In this document: piece after piece, positions 1-5,964 of the stretch
Numbering within the stretch: position 1 is the first letter of the stretch
Layout of the letters: the number at the start of each line of letters is the position of its first letter
NCBI GenBank assembly: GCA_026984895.1
Contig: JALSRF010000230.1
Span: forward strand, 1-13,425
Length of the DNA: 13,425 bases
Direction of reading: 5' to 3'
DNA from: Paracoccaceae bacterium
GTDB lineage: Bacteria; Pseudomonadota; Alphaproteobacteria; Rhodobacterales; Rhodobacteraceae
Program-made: the position numbers and the translations under genes
The notes under the pieces: generated by a model
Seen by the model: only the letters and a program-made list of their open reading frames with translations
Databases searched by the model: none
What the model was told of the DNA's origin: nothing

Positions 1-140
1 CGCGTTGCCTTTCCTGTCCTGCCCGGCGTCTTTCGTTGCGGCCGGGCGTGGCCCGGCGGCGACAGGACCTGGCCGCACCTGGCCGCGCGGGCGCGGCTGC
101 GCGTGCGCGTGCGACTGCGGGGGGGGGATGGTTGGAGGGA
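1..140. other. Non-coding GC-rich flank downstream of tRNA-Ala
   Basis: I see no credible gene here. The stretch is low in complexity: the 10-mer acctggccgc is repeated directly at 67-76 and 77-86, followed by alternating gcgcgtgcgcgtgcg (about 98-112) and a run of nine G at 119-127. It lies past the 3' end of the tRNA gene, so the tRNA transcript would run into it. I see no hairpin with a U-tract. Confidence 0.6.
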
Positions 141-216
<76 letters not shown>

Positions 217-247
217 GTTCTTGCGGCGACAGCCGCCGCGCCCGGTG

Positions 248-276
248 TATCTATGGAAGGAGCCGGGGCAGATCAA
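248..276 (-). promoter_or_regulatory. Probable sigma-70 promoter for tRNA-Ala
   Basis: On the minus strand TTGATC (276-271) and TAGATA (253-248) are separated by exactly 17 bp. A T-rich patch just upstream (six T opposite 281-286) could act as an UP-like element. The predicted transcription start is near 241, giving a tRNA leader of about 25 nt. The hexamers and spacing are seen directly; function is inferred. Confidence 0.55.
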
Positions 277-312
277 GCGAAAAAACGCATCTCCCTTCCC
301 GGCGCGCGCAGC

Positions 313-636
313 TCAACTGTCGTCGTCGGGCGCGGCGACGTCGGCGATCTCTTCGAGCGGCACCGCGTCGTCTTCATCGTCATCCGGCAGGACGGTATCA
401 TCGATATCGTCCTCGATCACCTCGGCGTCTTCCAGCAGGGCGTCCGCATCGGCAACGACGTCATCGGCGGGCAGGTCTTCGGGTTTCTCGGCAATGGCAA
501 CGCGGGTGCGCGTGTTGGCGTCCAGTTCGACCGTCTCGCCGGTGTAGGGGCTGACGATCGGCTGTCTGTTCAGGTCGTAGAACCGCTTGCCGGTTGTCGG
601 GCAGATACGTTTCGTGCCCCATTCTTCCTTGGGCAT
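313..636 (-). CDS. FYDLN-acid family protein (TIGR02300 type), 107 aa
   Basis: This is a small acidic protein of unknown function typical of alphaproteobacteria. The N-terminal third carries the signature EWGTKRICPTTGKRFYDLN (residues 5-23) followed by PYTG (30-33). From about residue 50 the chain is dominated by Asp and Glu and ends in DDDS, which is the layout that gives the family its name. The start ATG at 636 puts the conserved N-terminus first and is preceded by a purine-rich AAAGGGG. The longer open frame, running upstream to 918, crosses the divergent peptidase gene and is not credible. Family members I recall often have cysteines flanking the FYDLN segment, like a small zinc ribbon; here Cys12 is the only cysteine, so metal binding by this copy alone looks unlikely. 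The tRNA-Ala gene follows on the same strand. Family assignment is confident; the role is unknown. Confidence 0.9.
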   Translation of the reverse strand: MPKEEWGTKRICPTTGKRFYDLNRQPIVSPYTGETVELDANTRTRVAIAEKPEDLPADDVVADADALLEDAEVIEDDIDDTVLPDDDEDDAVPLEEIADVAAPDDDS

Positions 637-679
637 TTCATACCCCTTTCGTCGTGCGTCATTTCCAGAGATTGCCCGC

Positions 680-708
680 CCTCTGCCACAACCGATTGCC
701 CCTGTCAA
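680..708 (-). promoter_or_regulatory. Possible promoter for the FYDLN-family gene
   Basis: A perfect TTGACA (708-703, minus strand) lies in the 156-bp gap between the divergent FYDLN and peptidase genes. The hexamer 17 bp downstream, CAGAGG, is a poor -10. Strong -35 with weak -10 elements are common in GC-rich alphaproteobacteria. I see no equally good promoter facing the peptidase gene. Confidence 0.3.
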
Positions 709-792
709 AGCCTTTTGCCCGGGGCGGGGCGGATTTGGAGGATTGCGTGCATGACGGTTCAAATTGCCCGGATGCGGCGTTAGGAACGGGGC

Positions 793-1485
793 ATGGGGCA
801 TTATGTTCTGGCGGGGGAGCCGCCGATTGAAATCAGGTTGAAACGCCATGCGCGGGCGCGTCGGCTCAGCCTGCGCGTGGCGCGCAGCGGCGGGGCGGTG
901 ACGCTGACCATGCCGCAACGGGCGCGCCGCGCCGCGGCCCTAGATTTCGTGCACCGAAAAGAGGGCTGGATCCGCGCGCAGCTTGCCGCCTGCCAGCCGG
1001 AGCGCCCGGTGGCCATCGGCGAGATGCTGCCGTTTCGCGGCACGCCCGTGCCGCTGGTCGCCGGCGCCGGGCGGGCGGTGCGTTTCGAGGACGGCTGCCT
1101 GCATGTGCCCGGGCCGCCCGACAGGATTGCGCCCCGCCTTGGCGGGTTCCTGAAAGCGGCGGCACGCGCGGAACTGGCGCCGGCATGTGACCGCCACGCG
1201 CTGGCGCTGGGGGTCGGCTTTGCCCGGCTCAGCCTGCGAGACACGCGCTCGCGCTGGGGCTCGTGCACCCAGGAGGGCCGGCTGATGTTTTCCTGGCGCC
1301 TGATCATGGCCCCGCCCGAGGTGCTGGATTACGTCGCCGCGCACGAGGTGGCGCATCTGCGCGAGATGAACCATTCGCGCGCGTTCTGGCGCCTGGTGGA
1401 AACCCTGTGCCCGGACTATCGCCGGCTACGGTCGTGGCTGAGGGAAAACGGTGCCGCCCTGCAAAGCTATCGTTTTCGCGATTGA
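793..1485 (+). CDS. YgjP-like (DUF45) zinc metallopeptidase, 230 aa
   Basis: Predicted cytosolic zinc-dependent metalloprotease of the YgjP/DUF45 group, related to the M48 and SprT-like gluzincin folds. The zinc motif HEVAH is at residues 184-188, in the family context HEVAHLREMNHSRAFW, where H194 is the probable third ligand. The other family hallmark, TRSRWGSC (151-158), precedes it. Length is normal for the family. There is no signal peptide or membrane segment. The ATG at 793 follows AGGAA by a normal distance. The gene diverges from the FYDLN-family gene, and the regulator gene begins 31 bp after its stop. Physiological substrates of the family are poorly defined, so none is assigned. 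The name 'YgjP family M48 metallopeptidase' would be equally fair. Confidence 0.92.
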   Translation: MGHYVLAGEPPIEIRLKRHARARRLSLRVARSGGAVTLTMPQRARRAAALDFVHRKEGWIRAQLAACQPERPVAIGEMLPFRGTPVPLVAGAGRAVRFEDGCLHVPGPPDRIAPRLGGFLKAAARAELAPACDRHALALGVGFARLSLRDTRSRWGSCTQEGRLMFSWRLIMAPPEVLDYVAAHEVAHLREMNHSRAFWRLVETLCPDYRRLRSWLRENGAALQSYRFRD

Positions 1486-1511
1486 CCGGCATCTGCCTTT
1501 GTGATCACAAT
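1482..1511 (+). promoter_or_regulatory. Probable promoter of the GntR-type gene (leaderless geometry)
   Basis: TTGACC (1482-1487, overlapping the peptidase stop codon) and CACAAT (1506-1511) are 18 bp apart. A start site 6-7 nt past the -10 would fall at about 1517-1518, on the regulator's ATG. The absence of a Shine-Dalgarno sequence there fits a leaderless transcript. The palindromic operator at 1499-1510 overlaps the -10 box. Promoter function is inferred. Confidence 0.45.
1499..1510. promoter_or_regulatory. Perfect palindrome TTGTGATCACAA: probable GntR operator
   Basis: A perfect 12-bp palindrome lies 6 bp before the start codon of the GntR-type gene and overlaps its predicted -10 box. 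Its core GTGATCAC recurs in this window only at 11991-11998 and 12012-12019, upstream of sucC. GntR-family regulators usually bind short palindromes of this kind and often repress their own gene. Binding by this regulator is inferred, not shown. Confidence 0.65.
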
Positions 1512-1516
1512 ACCCC

Positions 1517-2167
1517 ATGAACAGCCAGGTCAGGTCAGCCGACAGCCACCTTGCGGCGCATGAGCGGATATACCGAACGCTTCGCCAGCGCATCATGCAT
1601 GGCGAACTGCCGCCGGGCCAGGCGCTGACCATTCGCGGGGTCGCGCAGCATTACGGCGTCTCCATGACCCCGGCGCGCGAGGCGGTGCGCCGGCTTGCCG
1701 CCGAAGGGGCGCTGTCTATGACCGCCTCGGGCCGGGTCAACACGCCGGAACTGGGCAATGAACGGATCGAGGAACTGGCGGCGCTGCGGGCCCTGCTGGA
1801 GCCGGAACTGGCGGCGCGTGCCCTGCCGCGGGCGCATATGGCGCTCAACGACCGGCTGCATGCGATCAACAGCGCCATGGCCGAGGTGATCGCAAAGGGG
1901 GATGCGGTGGGCTACATTCGCACCAACCTCGAATTTCACCGCACCCTCTATCTGCGGGCGCAGGCGCCGGCGATGCTGGCCATGGCCGAAACCGTCTGGC
2001 TGCAACTGGGCCCGACCATGCGCAACCTTTATGGCCGGCTGCAGCGCACCGGCGTGCCGCGGCATCACCGCGCGATCGTGGCGGCGCTGCGCGCGGGCGA
2101 CGAACCGGGGCTGCGCCTTTCGGTGCGCGCGGATGTGACCCAGGGGCTCAGGATGCTGCTGGTCTAG
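1517..2167 (+). CDS. GntR family transcription regulator, FadR/FCD subfamily, 216 aa
   Basis: DNA-binding regulator, probably responding to a small carboxylic acid, as is common in the FCD subgroup. Residues about 13-78 form the winged helix-turn-helix: an HERIYRTLRQRI helix, then the GntR signature around TPAREAVRRLAAEG (51-64). Residues about 84-214 form the all-helical FCD ligand domain. In FCD proteins that bind metal, the ligands are an Asp and three His. Here the first position reads N137 (in NLEFH, with H141), a His is kept at 183/184, and the last position appears to be D206 (SVRAD), so metal binding may be weak or absent. No in-frame start other than ATG 1517 leaves the DNA-binding domain whole, and it has no Shine-Dalgarno. 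The operator-like palindrome just upstream and its copies upstream of sucC make this the best candidate local regulator of the TCA operon. The stop codon overlaps that of a transposase remnant. Confidence 0.93.
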   Translation: MNSQVRSADSHLAAHERIYRTLRQRIMHGELPPGQALTIRGVAQHYGVSMTPAREAVRRLAAEGALSMTASGRVNTPELGNERIEELAALRALLEPELAARALPRAHMALNDRLHAINSAMAEVIAKGDAVGYIRTNLEFHRTLYLRAQAPAMLAMAETVWLQLGPTMRNLYGRLQRTGVPRHHRAIVAALRAGDEPGLRLSVRADVTQGLRMLLV

Positions 2168-2459
2168 CAACTGTGTCTTTCACGAGGCCTGTGGCACACC
2201 CGTGATCTGCGCGTTTTGCACAGGGCGTTCACGATGGTGACGAGCTTTCGTGCGACGGCGATGATAACGACCTTGTGGGGTTTTCCAGCGGTGCGGAGGC
2301 GACCCGCGAAGCGTTTGAGAACAGGCTTGTGGGGGCTGCAATGCGTGCGGCCTGAAACGTCACATGCCGCACCAGGCGTCTTGTGCCGCCGATGGCGCGT
2401 TTGCCGCGCACGGCACCGCTGTCATGCGCAATGGGCGCGAGCCCGGTGAGTGCTGCGGC
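2164..2459 (-). pseudogene. IS110-family transposase, C-terminal remnant with frameshift
   Basis: Read on the minus strand from 2459, the frame gives AAALTGLAPIAHDSGAVRGK followed by RAIGGTRRLVRHVTFQAA, a clear match to the C-terminal Transposase_20 region of IS110/IS1111 elements. At about 2331-2335 the frame breaks in a run of five C. One extra C would restore it into HKPVLKRFAGRLRTAGKPHK and VVIIAVARKLVTIVNALC, the usual end of these proteins, with the stop TAG at 2166-2164. Just upstream of residue one an in-frame TGA (2462-2460) interrupts the frame, and nothing resembling the N-terminal DEDD catalytic domain is present. The copy is therefore dead on three counts. Its stop codon overlaps by 2 bp that of the convergent regulator gene, so the remnant abuts that gene directly. 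Confidence 0.85.
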
Positions 2460-2681
2460 TCAGGAACCATCGGTCCGATGACGCCCGAAGGGGGGCGGAT
2501 CTGCCCCGCGAATGCCCTCCAGCCCCTTGAAATGGCGCTGCTGCTTGTTCGGGTCTGCGCCTGTTCGGCGAACAGAACCGTCAAACTGCGCGTGCCCGAT
2601 CGCGCGTCCGATCAACGGGTCCTGACCCTGGCACCTGTCGCGCCGGATCGCGCCTGCCGTGCCGGGCGCGCGCCAGCGCCC

Positions 2682-2761
2682 GTCCATGTGCCCGCCCGTC
2701 CATGTGCCCGCCCGTCCATGTGCCCGCCCGGCCGTGCACCCGCCCGGCCATGCACCCGCCC
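2682..2761. repeat. Tandem repeat, five copies of a 16-bp unit
   Basis: Five contiguous 16-bp units begin at 2682, 2698, 2714, 2730 and 2746. The first three are identical (gtccatgtgcccgccc). The last two are diverged (ggccgtgcacccgccc and ggccatgcacccgccc) and differ from each other by one base. The period is not a multiple of three, which argues against coding. Three identical units suggest recent expansion by slippage. Confidence 0.9.
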
Positions 2762-2819
2762 CCGGTTGGGGCGAAGCGCCGACTCCGACCATCAGCGACA
2801 GGCGAAAGGTTTCAGCCCC

Positions 2820-2833
2820 GCCGCCATGGCGGC
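2820..2833 (-). terminator. Weak candidate terminator hairpin after lpd
   Basis: The perfect palindrome GCCGCCATGGCGGC begins 4 bp past the lpd stop. It can form a 5-bp GC stem with a CATG loop in the lpd transcript. No U-tract follows, so intrinsic termination is doubtful, and this may be only a pause or 3'-end protecting structure. Confidence 0.25.
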
Positions 2834-2837
2834 CGGA

Positions 2838-4226
2838 TCAGGCGTGGATCGCGCCGTCGCCGCAGGCAAGCGCCGCTTCGCGCACCGCTTCCGACCAGGT
2901 CGGATGGGCATGGCAGGTCAGCGCCAGGTCCTCGGCCGAGGCGCCGAACTCCATCGCCACGCAGACCTCGTGGATCAGTTCGCCCGCCGCCGGGCCGATG
3001 ATATGGGCGCCCAGGATGCGGTCGGTCCGGGCATCGGCAATGATCTTCACGAAGCCCTCGGCCTGGAACACCGCCTTGGCGCGGGCGTTGCCCATGTAGG
3101 GGAACTTGCCCACCTTGCAGGCGCGGCCCGCCTCCTTGAGCGCCGTTTCGGTTTCGCCGACGCTGGCGACCTCGGGCGTGGTGTAGATCACGCCGGGGAT
3201 CACCGCGTAGTTCACATGGCCCTGCCGGCCGGCCAGCACCTCGGCCACGGCCATGCCTTCGTCCTCGGCCTTGTGGGCCAGCATCGGGCCGGCGATGGCG
3301 TCGCCGATGGCGTAGATGCCGGGGATGCTGGTGGCCCAGTGCGCGTCGGTGGCGATCTGGCCGCGCTCGGTCATGGTGACGCCAAGCGCATCGAGCCCGA
3401 GCCCGTCGGTAAACGGCCTGCGCCCGGTGGCGACCAGCACGACATCCGCATCCAGCACCGTTTGCGAACCGTCCTTTTTCAGCTGGCAGGTGACCCTGGC
3501 CCTGGTCCTGGTGCTGGTCACGCCTTGCACCGCGGCGCCGAGGATGAACTGAAGCCCCTGTTTCTTCAGGATTCTCTGCAGGGTCTTCTGCACGTCCCCG
3601 TCCATTCCCGGGGCGATGGTGTCGAGGTATTCGACCACCGTCACCTCGGCCCCGAGCCGCGCATAGACCGAGCCCATCTCCAGCCCGATCACGCCGGCGC
3701 CGATCACCACCATCTTGCGCGGCGGTTTCGCCAGCGACAGCGCGCCGGTGGAGGAGACCACCCGTTTTTCGTCGATTTCAACGCCGGGGATCGACGTGCT
3801 TTCAGACCCGGTGGCGATGACGATGTTCTTCGCTTCGTGCACCTCGTCGCCCACCTTGACCCGGCCCGGCGCCGGGATCGCGCCCCAGCCCTTCAGCCAG
3901 TCGATCTTGTTCTTCTTGAACAGGAACTCGATGCCCTTGGTGTTCTGGCCGACGACATCGTCCTTGTAGGCCTGCATCTGCGGCCAGTCGACCGAGGGGG
4001 ACTTGCCCTTCAGCCCCATCCTGGCAAAGTCGTGTTCGGCCTCGTGCAGGGCGTGGGTGGCGTGCAGCAGCGCCTTGGAGGGGATGCAGCCGACGTTCAG
4101 GCAGGTGCCGCCAAGGGTTTCGCGCCCCTCGACCACGGCGGTTTTCAGGCCCAGCTGGGCGCAGCGGATGGCGCAGACATAGCCGCCCGGGCCGGCGCCG
4201 ATGATGATCACGTCGTAACTTGCCAT
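2838..4226 (-). CDS. lpdA: Dihydrolipoyl dehydrogenase (E3), 462 aa
   Basis: FAD-dependent E3 subunit (EC 1.8.1.4). It reoxidises the dihydrolipoyl arm of the E2 protein and reduces NAD+, here most likely for 2-oxoglutarate dehydrogenase because sucA and sucB are in the same cluster. Seen: the FAD dinucleotide motif GAGPGGY (10-16); the redox disulfide C42/C47 in GGTCLNVGCIPSK; a second nucleotide-binding motif VIGAGVIGLEMGS for NAD; and the catalytic HPTWSE near the C-terminus (H441, E446). Length is normal. I start at ATG 4226 because this gives the family N-terminus MASYDVIIIGAG. A GTG at 4265 is in frame and overlaps the upstream gene's stop as GTGA; it would add 13 atypical residues. The gap to the MAPEG gene is 35 bp, so it is the last gene of the operon. 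Whether the same E3 also serves pyruvate dehydrogenase cannot be told here. Confidence 0.97.
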   Translation of the reverse strand: MASYDVIIIGAGPGGYVCAIRCAQLGLKTAVVEGRETLGGTCLNVGCIPSKALLHATHALHEAEHDFARMGLKGKSPSVDWPQMQAYKDDVVGQNTKGIEFLFKKNKIDWLKGWGAIPAPGRVKVGDEVHEAKNIVIATGSESTSIPGVEIDEKRVVSSTGALSLAKPPRKMVVIGAGVIGLEMGSVYARLGAEVTVVEYLDTIAPGMDGDVQKTLQRILKKQGLQFILGAAVQGVTSTRTRARVTCQLKKDGSQTVLDADVVLVATGRRPFTDGLGLDALGVTMTERGQIATDAHWATSIPGIYAIGDAIAGPMLAHKAEDEGMAVAEVLAGRQGHVNYAVIPGVIYTTPEVASVGETETALKEAGRACKVGKFPYMGNARAKAVFQAEGFVKIIADARTDRILGAHIIGPAAGELIHEVCVAMEFGASAEDLALTCHAHPTWSEAVREAALACGDGAIHA

Positions 4227-4261
4227 ATCTGAGGAGCCTTTCTTGCGTGGAATACTCCGGT

Positions 4262-4651
4262 TCACAGACCGAGAAAATACAGCGTAATCGTGGCCGCGAA
4301 CCCGGCCAGCCAGGCGAGTGTGCGCAGGCCGGTGATGCCGAAGGCATAGGCCGGCAGGTAGATGACACGCGCAAGCAGAAACACCTGCGCCGCATGCAGG
4401 GTCGCGGGGCTGAAACCGTCCCGGGCGGCGAGGATCAGGATTGCCGGGGCAAACAGCGCCATGGCAATGGCCGAGTTGTTGACCGCGCGTCCGATGCGTC
4501 CGGTGATGCCGGTTGTCGGGCGCTGTTCGTCGCGCGACGACAACAGGTAGTCCATGCCCAGCTGGCCAAGCGCGCCCGTGGTCTGCAACAGGATGGAAAG
4601 CGCGACGAGAAGCCCGTAGAGCGCCAGAATGGAAAGTTCGTTGTCAAGCAT
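4262..4651 (-). CDS. MAPEG family membrane protein, 129 aa
   Basis: Small inner-membrane protein of the MAPEG superfamily (membrane-associated proteins in eicosanoid and glutathione metabolism). Four hydrophobic segments are visible at about 7-25, 60-76, 84-104 and 108-128. The loop before the second segment has GRIGRAVNNSAIAMALFAP, corresponding to the conserved R-x-x-RAxxN region of the family. Bacterial MAPEG proteins mostly lack defined substrates; some conjugate or reduce with glutathione, and none can be assigned here. The gene is on the same strand as sucB (39-bp gap) and lpdA (35-bp gap) and is presumably co-transcribed with them. It is not part of the 2-oxoglutarate dehydrogenase complex, so it is either a passenger or a redox accessory. 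Confidence 0.85.
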   Translation of the reverse strand: MLDNELSILALYGLLVALSILLQTTGALGQLGMDYLLSSRDEQRPTTGITGRIGRAVNNSAIAMALFAPAILILAARDGFSPATLHAAQVFLLARVIYLPAYAFGITGLRTLAWLAGFAATITLYFLGL

Positions 4652-4690
4652 CGCGACTGTCGCCTTTCGTGGAGGTTTCGGGGGTGATCA

Positions 4691-5959
<1,269 letters not shown>

Positions 5960-5964
5960 GTTGC

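Larger units (their letters stand above)
2460..2837. other. Non-coding remainder of the regulator-lpd interval
   Basis: No intact gene is recognisable between the transposase remnant and the end of lpd. On the minus strand a frame over about 2460-2650 stays open, but its product (with stretches such as RRTGADPNKQQRHFKGLEG) has no fold or family I recognise; it may be further decayed mobile DNA. It runs straight into the TGA that interrupts the transposase frame. The rest is a tandem repeat (2682-2761) and GC-rich spacer. Confidence 0.5.

Noticed and set aside
1499..1510. CRP or FNR binding site
   Set aside because: CRP sites have TGTGA and TCACA separated by six bases, and FNR sites are TTGAT-N4-ATCAA. 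Here the half sites are directly joined, so neither spacing fits.
1535..2170. 211-codon minus-strand open frame opposite the GntR-type gene
   Set aside because: The plus-strand product has clear wHTH and FCD domains; the antisense product has none.
2682..2761. CRISPR array
   Set aside because: Units are contiguous with no unique spacers and are too short; it is a simple tandem repeat.
2364..4232. 622-codon plus-strand open frame opposite lpdA
   Set aside because: Antisense shadow of lpdA extended through the 16-bp repeat; low-complexity His/Asp/Gly/Arg-rich product with no domain.
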